From Saccharomonospora sp. CUA-673 (GTDB lineage: Bacteria; Actinomycetota; Actinomycetes; Mycobacteriales; Pseudonocardiaceae), in the NCBI RefSeq assembly GCF_001942305.1, contig NZ_MKKE01000066.1:62001-126000 (forward strand): a stretch of DNA of 64,000 nt, read 5' to 3'. The notes beneath the pieces were generated by a model, which was not told the DNA's origin, did not search any database, and was given only the letters and a program-made list of their open reading frames with translations. Each line of letters starts with the position of its first letter. The stretch's first letter is position 1. Of the stretch, positions 55,738 to 64,000 are shown in pieces. The translations under genes and the position numbers were made by a program.

Positions 55738-56325
55738 ATGTCCGGCACCCTGGTTGGCTACGCCCGCTGCTCCACCGACGAGCAAGACCTCACCGCCCAA
55801 CGCCAGCGCCTGGCCGAACTCGGCGTGGACGCCGACCGGATCTATCTCGACCACGGACTCACCGGCACCAAGAGAACGCGGCCCGGGCTCGATCAGGCCC
55901 TGGCCGCCGTCCGAACTGGCGACACCCTCGTGGTGCCCAAGCTCGATCGGCTGGCCCGGTCGGTGCCGGACGCCCGCGCCATCGGCGACGACCTCGCCGA
56001 GCGCGGCGTCGCGCTGTCGTTGGGCGGACAGGTCTACGACCCGGCCGACCCCATGGGCAAGATGTTCTTCAACATCCTGGCCACCTTCGCCGAATTCGAA
56101 GTCGACCTCCTACGCATGCGCACCCGCGAAGGCATGGCCGTGGCGAAGGCGAAGGGAAAGCTGCGCGGCAAGCAACCCAAGCTCTCGCCGAAGCAGCAGA
56201 CCGAACTGAGGCGCATGCATGACAGTGGCGACTACACGATCACCGACCTCACCGAGCTGTTCTCCGTCTCCCGGCCGACCGTCTACCGCACACTCCAGCG
56301 CGGCCAGTCGTCCCAGGCGGAGTGA
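55738..56325 (+). CDS. Serine resolvase/invertase 1
   Basis: 195-aa small serine recombinase. Catalytic Ser 12 in VGYARCSTDEQDLTAQRQRL; VVPKLDRLARSVPDARAIGD; FFNILATFAEFEVDLLRMRT; C-terminal HTH LTELFSVSRPTVYRTL. TACACT (55725-55730) would place the transcript start at the ATG (leaderless). Upstream, CTGAGACA (about 55602) and TGTCTCAG (about 55674) form an inverted pair that may be part of a res site. Points toward the metal operon. Confidence 0.9.
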   Translation: MSGTLVGYARCSTDEQDLTAQRQRLAELGVDADRIYLDHGLTGTKRTRPGLDQALAAVRTGDTLVVPKLDRLARSVPDARAIGDDLAERGVALSLGGQVYDPADPMGKMFFNILATFAEFEVDLLRMRTREGMAVAKAKGKLRGKQPKLSPKQQTELRRMHDSGDYTITDLTELFSVSRPTVYRTLQRGQSSQAE

Positions 56326-56504
56326 AGCCATGCCCGATCAGCAGCCCAGACCTCATATCCGCCCGATTTTCGGCGAGTACTACGGCTACCCCTAGTAGCG
56401 CTGCAGCCACCGCCGCGGCGGGGAGTTGATCAGCGCGGTCTCGACCCGGTTCATCAACATCGCAACACCTCGATTGCATCGCACGGAACTGCTATCATCG
56501 GGAT

Positions 56505-56903
56505 ATGACGATGAATAGCACGGAGAGGTGCCTGGCGTCGAACCCGCCGGGCGCGAACCTGGATCCGGCGGTGGCGTTGTTCCACAGCCTGTCCGATGCC
56601 GCGCGGGTGGCGATCGTGCAGCGTCTGGCCTCCGGTGAGGCCCGCGTCGCGGACTTGGTCGCCGAACTGGGACTGGCGCAGTCGACGGTGTCAGCCCACG
56701 TGGCGTGCCTGCGTGACTGCGGGCTGGTCGTGGGCCGCCCGCAAGGGCGGCAGGTGTTCTACAGCCTGACCCGCCCGGAGTTGCTGGACCTACTGGCCTC
56801 TGCCGAGACGCTGCTGGCCGCGACCGGCAACGCGGTTTCGTTGTGCCCGAACTACGGCACCGACACCACCGGCGAGCCCCAGAACGAGGAGATCGTGCGA
56901 TGA
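56505..56903 (+). CDS. ArsR/CmtR-like metal-sensing repressor 2
   Basis: 132 aa. The HTH VAELGLAQSTVSAHVACLRD contains the Cys pair C68 and C72 in ACLRDCG, as in CmtR, and C114 (SLCPNYG) could be the third ligand. ATG 56505. Its stop overlaps the ATPase start (ATGA), so it autoregulates the metal operon. TATCAT (56493-56498) is a likely -10 close to the ATG. Probably senses Cd, Pb or Zn. Confidence 0.88.
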   Translation: MTMNSTERCLASNPPGANLDPAVALFHSLSDAARVAIVQRLASGEARVADLVAELGLAQSTVSAHVACLRDCGLVVGRPQGRQVFYSLTRPELLDLLASAETLLAATGNAVSLCPNYGTDTTGEPQNEEIVR

Positions 56904-58863
56904 GCGATGCTTGCGGCTGCGGCAGCGACGAGCCCCGCACCGGCGAGGAAGCCGAAGAACACGAGCCGGAACGGCTCTGGCAAGTCACCGAACTGCGCGC
57001 CGCGGCCGTCGCCGGGGTGCTGCTGATCGCCGGATACGCGACGGAGTGGGCAGGCGCGGCGCCGATGCTGGCGCTGATCCTCAAGTCCTTGGCTCTGGTC
57101 GCCGGTGCCTACACGTTCGTGCCCTCCACACTGAAGCGGCTGGCCAAGGGCAAGATCGGTGTCGGCACGCTGATGACGATCGCGGCCATCGGCGCGGTCA
57201 TCCTGGGTGAGGTCGGCGAGGCCGCGATGCTGGCCTTCCTGTACTCCATCAGCGAGGGCCTGGAGGAATACTCCCTCGCGCGGACCCGCCGGGGCCTGCG
57301 CGCGTTGTTGTCGCTGGTGCCCGATGAGGCCACCGTGCTGCGCGACGGCAGCGAGGTCGTGGTGGCCCCGTCCGAGCTCCGCGTCGGAGACCGGATGGTG
57401 GTCAAGCCCGGCGAACGCATCGCCACCGACGGCGTCATCCGCACCGGCCGCACCGCGCTGGACACCTCCGCGATCACCGGCGAGTCCGTGCCCGTCGAGG
57501 CCGGTCCCGGCAGCGAGGTGTTCGCTGGGTCGATCAACGGCACCGGGGTGCTCGAAATCGAGGTCACCACGACTGCCGAGGACAACTCTCTGGCGCGGAT
57601 CGTGCGGATCGTGGAGGCCGAGCAGTCCCGCAAGGGCGCCAGCCAGCGCCTGGCCGACCGCATCGCCAAACCCCTGGTGCCCGGCGTCATGATCGCCGGC
57701 GCCCTCATCGCCGGCATCGGCAGCCTGCTCGGCGACCCGGCGACGTGGATCGAACGCGCCTGGTGGTGCTCGTGGCCGCCTCGCCCTGCGCGCTGGCGAT
57801 CTCCATCCCCGTGACGGTGGTCGCTGCCATCGGCGCGGCCAGCAAGATTGGCGTGCTGGTCAAGGGCGGTGCCGCGCTGGAAGGACTGGGACGTGTGCGG
57901 GGGGTGGCGCTGGACAAGACCGGCACGCTGACCCGCAACCAGCCGAGCGTGGTCGACGTCGCCACCACCGACGGGATTTCGCGGGAGCGGGTGCTGGGAC
58001 TGGCCGCGGCGCTGGAAGCCCGCAGCGAACACCCCCTCGCACGAGCGATCCTCGCCGCCGTCGACGGCGACATCGCCTCGGCGACCGACGTCGAGGCCGT
58101 CACCGGCGCCGGGCTGACCGGGCAGGTCGACGGACGCACCGCGCGGCTCGGGCGCCCGGGCTGGCTGGACTCCAGCCCGTTGGCTGGCGACGTCGAGCGG
58201 ATGCAGCACAGCGGGGCCACCGCGGTGCTCGTCGAGGACGACGGACAGGTGATCGGCGCCATCGCCGTGCGCGACGAACTCCGCCCCGAAGCGCGCGAGG
58301 TGATCACCCGGCTGCACTCGGGTGGCTATCACGTCGCCATGCTCACCGGCGACAACCAGGCCACCGCCGCCGCACTGGCCGCCGAGGCGGGCATCGACTC
58401 GGTGCATGCCGAACTGCGGCCGGAGGACAAGGCCCGCATCGTCGGCGAGCTGGGCCACCAGCGATCGATGGCGATGGTCGGTGACGGTGTCAACGACGCC
58501 CCGGCCCTGGCCACCGCCGACCTGGGCATCGCCATGGGCGCGATGGGCACCGACGTGGCCATCGAAACCGCTGATGTCGCGCTCATGGGCGAGGACCTGC
58601 GGCACCTGCCGCACACCCTCGACCACGCCCGACGCGCCCGGCGGATCATGCTGCAAAACGTCGGACTGTCCCTGGCGATCATCACGGTGCTGATGCCCCT
58701 GGCCCTGTTCGGCATCCTCGGGCTGGCGGCGGTGGTGCTGGTGCACGAGGTGGCCGAGGTCGTGGTCATCGCCAACGGCGTCCGGGCCGGCCGCGCCAAG
58801 CCGCTGCCCGGCGGGAAGCCCGCGGCAGTGCGGCCTACTACGACAGTGGGAGCCTCGGCGTGA
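56900..58863 (+). CDS. P1B-type heavy-metal ATPase (frameshifted near 57759)
   Basis: About 655-aa metal exporter. The N-terminus SDACGCGSDE is a short Cys-rich metal site, without a full HMA domain. Six to eight membrane spans; A-domain ITGESVPVEAG; phosphorylation ALDKTGTLTRNQP; P-domain VGDGVNDAPALATADLG. The membrane metal motif is SPC (VAASPCALAIS) where CPC is usual for Cd/Zn/Pb/Cu pumps. One missing C near 57759 (GCC|TGG) restores RALVVLVAASPC. Operon with the ArsR-type sensor, lspA and lnt. Exact metal not certain. Confidence 0.88.
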
Positions 58864-59370
58864 CCCGCACCGAAACCCCGGTGGTGAGGGTCGGCCCGCG
58901 CCGGCCACCCTGGCCACCGGGGCCGTGCTGCTGGCTGGCGGGGACCTGGGGATCAAAACGTGGGCCGCCCAAGCGTTGACCGACGGCCACTCGATCGATA
59001 TCGGACTGCTGCAGCTGCGGCTGGCCTACAACCCCGGCGTGGCCTTCAGCCTCGGCGCGACCCTGCCCGCCTGGATCGTGTTCACCGCCACTGCACTGAT
59101 CACCGCAGCCTCGCGGTCTACGCCTGGCGGGCGGCCCGCACCGGGAGCCTGATCATGCGGCTCGGTCTGGCCGCGGTGCCGGCCGGAGCCGTCGCCAACC
59201 TCATCGACCGCGGCGTCGACGGCGCGGTCACCGACTACCTGCACACCGGCTGGTTTCCCACCTTCAACCTCGCCGATGTATTCATCACCGGTGGTGGGGC
59301 GTTGCTGGTCCTTGCCTCGCTGCGCACCACGTCCCCATCGCCAGACAGGAGTGAATCCGGTGCGTCGTGA
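58860..59370 (+). CDS. lspA: Lipoprotein signal peptidase (LspA), frameshifts near 58898 and 59108
   Basis: About 171-aa membrane aspartic protease that cleaves lipoprotein signal peptides. GTG 58860 overlaps the ATPase stop. Pieces: ATLATGAVLLAGGDLGIKTW, YNPGVAFSLG (family motif), LAVYAWRAARTG, NLIDRGVDGAVTDYL and PTFNLADVFI, holding both catalytic Asp residues (TDYL and FNLAD). Each break is one missing G. A signal peptidase inside a metal operon recalls PbrC of the Cupriavidus pbr lead operon. A truncated second copy is at 62915-63055. Confidence 0.85.
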
Positions 59371-60991
59371 TCCGCGCAGCGCTCCGCACCCCCTTCCAGA
59401 GCCTTCTCGGGCAGACAAACACACCCGGCGGTTGCGCCCATCATGTGCCGCCACCGGTCTGAGGGCGCTGGGTGCGATCGCCGGTGGCCTGACCGTCTAC
59501 GCCAGTGCTCCTCCACACCACCTGTGGTGGCTGGCACCGCTGGGTGTGGCCCTGTTCGCGCTCGCGCTGCACCACCGGCGTGCCCGAGGTGGCTTCGGGT
59601 ATGGCTTCCTGTTCGGCCTCGCCTACCTGCTGCCCCTGCTGAGCTGGCTCTACGACACCGTCGGCGAGGAATTCGGGGTGTGGCCGTGGTTCGGCGTGGT
59701 CACCATCGAAGCAGTGTTCTTCGGTCTCGCCGGCGCGGGCATGGCCCGTGTCAGCCGCCTGCCCGGCGCTGCGATCTGGATGGCCGCGGTCCTGGTCGCG
59801 ACTGAAACCCTGCGCTCGCACGCCCCCTACGGCGGATTCCCCTGGGGACGGCTGGCCTTCACCCAACCGGAAGGCGCGTTCGGGCCGCTGGCTTCTTTCG
59901 GCGGGGCCGCGCTGGTGACCTTCGGGGTGATGCTGTCCGGGTGCGGACTGGCCGCGCTGACGCGACACCTGCGGGACGGGATCCGGGAGAGGCCGTGGCC
60001 GGCGGTATCGGCAGCCACCCTCACCGCGTTGCCGATCACCGCCGGGCTGGCGAGCATGTCCACCCTCGATACCGCACCCAGTGCGGGAACAGCCACCGTC
60101 GCCATCGTCCAGGGCGGCGCTCCCAACATCGGCATCGGCCTGATGGGCAAGAACGAGCTGCTCCGCGCCAACCACATCCAGCAGGCCACCAAGCTGGTCC
60201 AAGGGGTGCGCTCCGGGCGGCTCCCCCGACCGGACCTCGTCATCTTTCCCGAATCCTCGAACGTCTGGGGCCCCTCACGCAGCGACCCCGCGCTGGATCG
60301 GATCGCCGACCAACTCGGCGGGCCCATAGCGGTCGGCGGTATCACCCGTGAGGCCAACGGCGCCATCAGCAACCGCGTGATCCGCTGGGACCCGGCTCTG
60401 GGCGCCACCGACGAGTACGTCAAGCAGCACCTCGTCCCGTTCTCCGAGACCATCCCTCTACGCGAGCTCGCCTCGGCCGTCACCCCATTCGTCAAACAGT
60501 TCTCGCGAGACATGACCCCGGGGACGAGCCCGGGCCTCTTCGACATGGGCACGACGCGAGTGGGCTTCGCGATCTGCTACGAGGTCGCCTACGACTCGGT
60601 GCTGACCGAAGGCGTGCGCGGCGGTGCCGAACTGCTGGCCGTGCCCACGAACAACGCGTGGTTCGGGCGCAGCGAGATGACCTATCAGCAGCTGGCCATG
60701 GCTCGGCTGCGTGCTGTCGAGCACAGTCGCTCGGTCGTTGTCGCCTCCACCAGCGGGGTCAGTGCGATCATCCGTCCCGACGGCACTGTTGCCGAGCAAA
60801 GCCGGCAGTACACCGCCGACCTGCTCATCCAACAAATGCCGCTGCGCTCAACCACCACCCCGGCCACAAGGCTCGGCTCCCTACCGAAATGGATCACCAC
60901 CAGTCTCGGGGCCGCCGCACTCCTCGCCACGCTGCGCCGCCCCGAACGACGTCGACACAACCCCCACCACAACCCCGACGCCGAGAACTGA
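59360..60991 (+). CDS. lnt: Apolipoprotein N-acyltransferase
   Basis: 543-aa membrane protein with a carbon-nitrogen hydrolase domain. N-terminal spans (about 30-190), then the catalytic triad: Glu in VIFPESSNVWGP, Lys in DEYVKQHLVPFSE and Cys in GFAICYEVAYDS. Adds the third acyl chain to lipoproteins at the membrane. GTG 59360 has AGGAG (59347-59351) and overlaps lspA by 11 bases. Lnt beside LspA in a metal island suggests that lipoprotein maturation is part of the resistance module; the lipoprotein itself is not visible here. Confidence 0.93.
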   Translation: MRRDPRSAPHPLPEPSRADKHTRRLRPSCAATGLRALGAIAGGLTVYASAPPHHLWWLAPLGVALFALALHHRRARGGFGYGFLFGLAYLLPLLSWLYDTVGEEFGVWPWFGVVTIEAVFFGLAGAGMARVSRLPGAAIWMAAVLVATETLRSHAPYGGFPWGRLAFTQPEGAFGPLASFGGAALVTFGVMLSGCGLAALTRHLRDGIRERPWPAVSAATLTALPITAGLASMSTLDTAPSAGTATVAIVQGGAPNIGIGLMGKNELLRANHIQQATKLVQGVRSGRLPRPDLVIFPESSNVWGPSRSDPALDRIADQLGGPIAVGGITREANGAISNRVIRWDPALGATDEYVKQHLVPFSETIPLRELASAVTPFVKQFSRDMTPGTSPGLFDMGTTRVGFAICYEVAYDSVLTEGVRGGAELLAVPTNNAWFGRSEMTYQQLAMARLRAVEHSRSVVVASTSGVSAIIRPDGTVAEQSRQYTADLLIQQMPLRSTTTPATRLGSLPKWITTSLGAAALLATLRRPERRRHNPHHNPDAEN

Positions 60992-61111
60992 GCACAGCCG
61001 GCACACAGTGATCAGCACCCGGCAGGCGCACTCGAATACAGGACCACGCCGCCAGCGGCGGTGCCTGCCAGTCGTGCGCCCTGCCTCCTCGTGAGACAAG
61101 GAGACGCAAGG

Positions 61112-62769
61112 ATGCCCAACGAGACGAGCCGCCGCAACCTGCTGCTGGGTGCGGCCGGTTTGGTAGGCGCTGCGGCCTCGACCGGCGGGGTGGGGTGGCT
61201 GGCGTTGGCCTCGGGCACGCCGGCCTCGGTACCGACGCCGGCGCGGATATCGGCCTCCTCGGAGGCGGTGCAGCGTCGCGAGCAGGCCCGGCGTGCGGCG
61301 GGATCCGGTCGCACCGTCCGGGCTTCGTTGACCGCCGAGCCCACCGAGGTGGACCTCGGTGGGCGCATAGTGCGTACGTGGGCCTACAACGGGCAGATCC
61401 CGGGGCCGGTCATCCGCTGCACCGCCGGTGAGCAGCTCGCCGTCGAGGTCAGTAACCGGCTGCCCGAGCGCACCACGGTGCACTGGCACGGGTTGCGGCT
61501 GCGCAACGACATGGACGGGGTCCCCAACCTCACTCAGGAGCCCATCCCGGCCGGGCAGCGCATGCGCTACACCTTCACCGCGCCGGATCCCGGCACCTAC
61601 TGGCTGCACCCCCACGTGGGTCTGCAGCGGGAACGCGGCCTGTACGCGCCGCTGATCATTGATGATCCCCGTGAGCCCGGTGACTACGACGTCGAGTTCG
61701 TCGTGGTGCTCGACGACTGGCTCGATGACGTCGCCGCCAGTCCCGACAAAGTCCTGTCCACCCTGCGCAAGGGTGGTATGACCCCGAAATACCGGACTCC
61801 CGTACAAGCCGGGCAGATCTCGGACGTCTCGGAGGCGTGGCAGTACCAAGTTCCGCCTGGGCTGACCGACCTACCGCCCGAGGCCCCTCCCATGTCCCCG
61901 GCGTCGTTGATGGCCGCCAGCGTGCAGTTCCCCTTCTATCTGCTCAACGGCAGGTTGCCCACTGCGCCGCAGACGTTTCGCGCCAAACCGGGCCAGCGCG
62001 CCCGCATCCGGGTGATCAACGCCGGCGGCACCTCGGTGTTCCGGCTCGCCCTCGGCGGCCATAGGCTGACCGTGACCCACACCGATGGTTTCCCCGTCCA
62101 GCCGGTCACCGTCGACACCCTGCACATCGCCTCCGGCGAGCGCTACGACCTCCTTGTCGACCTTGACGACGGCGCCTTCCCCCTGGCCGCTGTCGCCGAA
62201 GGTCACGGAGCTCAGGCACTCGGAGTTGTCCGCACCGGAAGCGGACCCACCCCGGCACCCGATGCGACCCCCACCGAACTGGCCGGCCGCCTGCTCAAGC
62301 TCTCCGACCTGCACGCCGCGTCCGCAGCCCAGGCCGACGACCGCAGTCCGGAGGTGACCCACCCCCTGCAGCTCATCGGCTCGATGCGCGGGTTCCACTG
62401 GCGCATCAACGGCGAGACCTACAACCACCGCAAGCCCTTCGCCGACGTCACCCCCATGCCGATCCGCGAAGGGCAACGGGTGCGCATGACCATGGTCAAC
62501 CCGACCCCGATGTATCACCCCATGCACCTGCACGGCCACACCGGCACGGTCCGCGCCACCGGAGGTATCCGCAGCCAGCGCCACCCCAACCCCCCACACA
62601 CCCCGATCCGCAACGCACCCGCAAAGACACCCTCGTCGTCGCCCCCGGCCAACGCGTCAGCATGGACTTCACCGCCGACAACCCCGGCCAATGGCTCGTC
62701 CACTGCCACATGGCCTACCACCTCGCCACCGGCATGGCCGGGATCATGTCCTACATGGACAATCCCTGA
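61112..62769 (+). CDS. Multicopper oxidase (Tat-exported), frameshifted near 62566
   Basis: About 552 aa. Tat signal SRRNLLLGAAGLVGAA; copper motifs TTVHWHGLRL, GTYWLHPHVG, HPMHLHGHT and, after the break, HCHMAYHLATGM. All four histidine blocks of a multicopper oxidase are present, so type 1 and trinuclear copper sites can form. The frame shifts at ATGG near 62566 (one base missing) and continues YPQPAPPQPPTHPDPQ to DTLVVAPGQRVSMDFTADNP. Likely extracellular, oxidising Cu(I) or other metals. ATG 61112 after CAAGGAG. Same direction as lnt, after about 120 bases. Confidence 0.88.
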
Positions 62770-62774
62770 GCACG

Positions 62775-62929
62775 GGGGCGTGTCGTACTTGCCGGAGTTC
62801 GACGAAAGCGAGGCCCACAGGGTGCCGGTGCGGCGTCGACGACCGCTCGATCAAGCCAAGTTCGCCATGCCGGCGGTAGCGATGGGCCCACTTCGAAGCA
62901 CATCGACGCAGCGTCGACGGGACGGGCAC
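62775..62929 (-). pseudogene. IS481-type transposase HTH remnant
   Basis: The minus strand encodes CASKWAHRYRRHGELGLIER then SSTPHRHPVG, the HTH-linker region of IS481 transposases (W-x-x-R-Y-R, G-E-x-G-L-x-x-R-S-S-x-P-H). No rve core follows. Marks an insertion between the oxidase and the lspA fragment. Confidence 0.6.
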
Positions 62930-63055
62930 CGACTACCTGCACACCGGCCGGTGGCCCACCTTCAACCTCGCCGACGCCTCCATTACCTGCGGCGGCACGC
63001 TCACTGTCATCGCCACGCTGCGGTCACCAGACCCCCGACGCGATTCAGCAGGAGT
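62915..63055 (+). pseudogene. Truncated second lspA copy
   Basis: In frame: TDYLHTGRWPTFNLADASIT then CGGTLTVIATLRSPDP, clearly homologous to the C-terminus of the intact lspA (TDYLHTGWFPTFNLADVFIT, GGGALLVLASLR). Only the last third remains. The nucleotide match to 59224-59365 is high but not identical, so it derives from a related island rather than a recent duplication. Confidence 0.75.
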
Positions 63056-63062
63056 GAGCCCC

Positions 63063-63224
63063 ATGCCCGTGGCAGTGCTGTGCTTGTTCGGGGCGTCCAT
63101 TCTCGCCGTTGCTGTGCGCACCCTCGTCCTGTGGCGTCGCACCGGCCACACCGGGCACCGGTTGTCGCCCTCGGGTGCCAGCGCCGCGTCACTGGTGATC
63201 CACCTGTTCATGGGGTCTGAGTAG
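63063..63224 (+). pseudogene. Short membrane-protein fragment after lspA remnant
   Basis: 53-aa frame, MPVAVLCLFGASILAVAVRT then LVLWRRTGHTGHRL, with one clear membrane span. In frame with the lspA fragment, and resembling the first span of a DUF5134-like protein, but truncated. Weak call. Confidence 0.4.
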
Positions 63225-63252
63225 CAGTGGTACAGGATCCTCCGTTAGCGGA

Positions 63253-63834
63253 TCAGCTGTCTGCGTTGCTGCCGAGGTGGCGGTAGATGGTGGGGCGGGT
63301 GACGCCGAACTCGGCGGCGATCTGGGCGACGGTGTAGCGGCGTTTGCCGTCGTCGTCGGTTTCGTCGTACATCTGGCGGGTCAGCTTGACCTGCCGAGGG
63401 CCGAGCTTGGGTTTCTGTCCGCCGGTGCGGCCCCGCGCCCGTGCTGCCGAGAGTCCGTCGATGGTGCGTTCGGACATCAGGGCGTGCTCGAACTCGGCGA
63501 TGGACCCGAGGATCTGGAAGAATATGCGGCCGATGGCGGTGGAGGTGTCGATGCCCTGGTTGAGCACGACCAGATCGACGTGCTTGGCTTGCAGCTGGTT
63601 GGACAGCTCGATGAGGTGCTCCAGCGACCGGCCGAGTCGGTCGAGCTTGGTGACCACGAGCTGGTCGCCGGTGCGGTTGGCCGCCAGTAGCGCTTTCTCC
63701 AGTTCCGGTCGGCGCGCGAGCGTGCCGGAGGCCTTGTCGACGAAGACCTCGTCGCAGCCTGCCGCAGTCAGCACGTCGTGCTGGGCTTCGGGGTGCTGGT
63801 CGCGGGTGGAGACTCGTCCGTAGCCGATCCGCAT
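63253..63834 (-). CDS. Serine resolvase/invertase 2
   Basis: 193-aa Tn3-type resolvase/invertase. Catalytic Ser 9 in MRIGYGRVSTRDQHPEAQHD; LVVTKLDRLGRSLEHLIELS; IFFQILGSIAEFEHALMSER; HTH VAQIAAEFGVTRPTIYRHLG. Points leftward, facing resolvase 1 across the metal operon. The two proteins are distinct, so they are not a simple inverted duplication. 166 bases upstream hold no gene. Confidence 0.92.
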   Translation of the reverse strand: MRIGYGRVSTRDQHPEAQHDVLTAAGCDEVFVDKASGTLARRPELEKALLAANRTGDQLVVTKLDRLGRSLEHLIELSNQLQAKHVDLVVLNQGIDTSTAIGRIFFQILGSIAEFEHALMSERTIDGLSAARARGRTGGQKPKLGPRQVKLTRQMYDETDDDGKRRYTVAQIAAEFGVTRPTIYRHLGSNADS

Positions 63835-64000
63835 GGCCCGGACCGTATTGCGAAGGCCCGACAGCGTGACGGTGGCGCGGACACGGGTTGCGTTACAGAC
63901 CCGACCTGCGAAAACACTCGACGGCTTGCAATGTCTCGTGAACGTTCGTTTGTGCGACGGTGCTCTTCCGAGAAGGTAAGGGCGCCGTCTGGTTGGTGAG

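Overview
The window is high-GC DNA (roughly 70 percent by eye) with GTG and TTG starts, Tat-type signals, CmtR-type metal sensors and actinomycete integrative-element genes. It is most likely from a filamentous actinobacterium; Pseudonocardiaceae is my guess, and nothing here fixes the genus.

Layout. (1) 1-7947: a lipid or glycolipid locus with a DrrA-type ABC ATPase, a GT1 glycosyltransferase and four stand-alone condensation-type (HxxxD) acyltransferases, three of them in one overlapping operon. (2) 7963-14923: a DUF222/HNH protein, a non-coding stretch with nested inverted repeats and an 11-copy 21-bp tandem repeat, a BetT-type transporter, and the Entner-Doudoroff pair edd-eda. (3) 15008-20176: a glucoside module (MFS transporter, GH3 glycosidase, divergent ROK repressor). 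(4) 20231-35238: a catabolic region with AraC and PucR regulators, a CoA ligase-thiolase-hydratase-two-SDR operon, and a five-gene ATP-dependent ketone carboxylase operon laid out like acetophenone carboxylase. The genes fit a route alcohol to ketone to 3-oxoacid to 3-oxoacyl-CoA to thiolysis. (5) about 35.3-49.1 kb: an integrative element with DUF2637, menC, an HTH/TPR regulator, a radical SAM-CYTH island, a MerR-thioredoxin cassette, a replication-relaxation protein and a large serine recombinase that ends on a 3' half of tRNA-Arg(CCU). (6) 49.4-54.3 kb: a second accessory block with an IS3 remnant, a DUF3307-like protein, a C5 methyltransferase, NUDIX, secreted HNH, and HigBA. (7) 54.4-63.8 kb: a metal-resistance island (cadD-cmtR, a second CmtR-like sensor, a P1B ATPase, lspA, lnt, multicopper oxidase) with resolvase genes at both sides of the main operon and decayed remnants at its end.

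Quality note. More than 20 conserved genes are split by frameshifts. Nearly all are explained by one missing base in a short G or C run, on both strands and in core as well as mobile genes. I treat them as probable sequence errors and annotate each locus as one gene, giving the break point.
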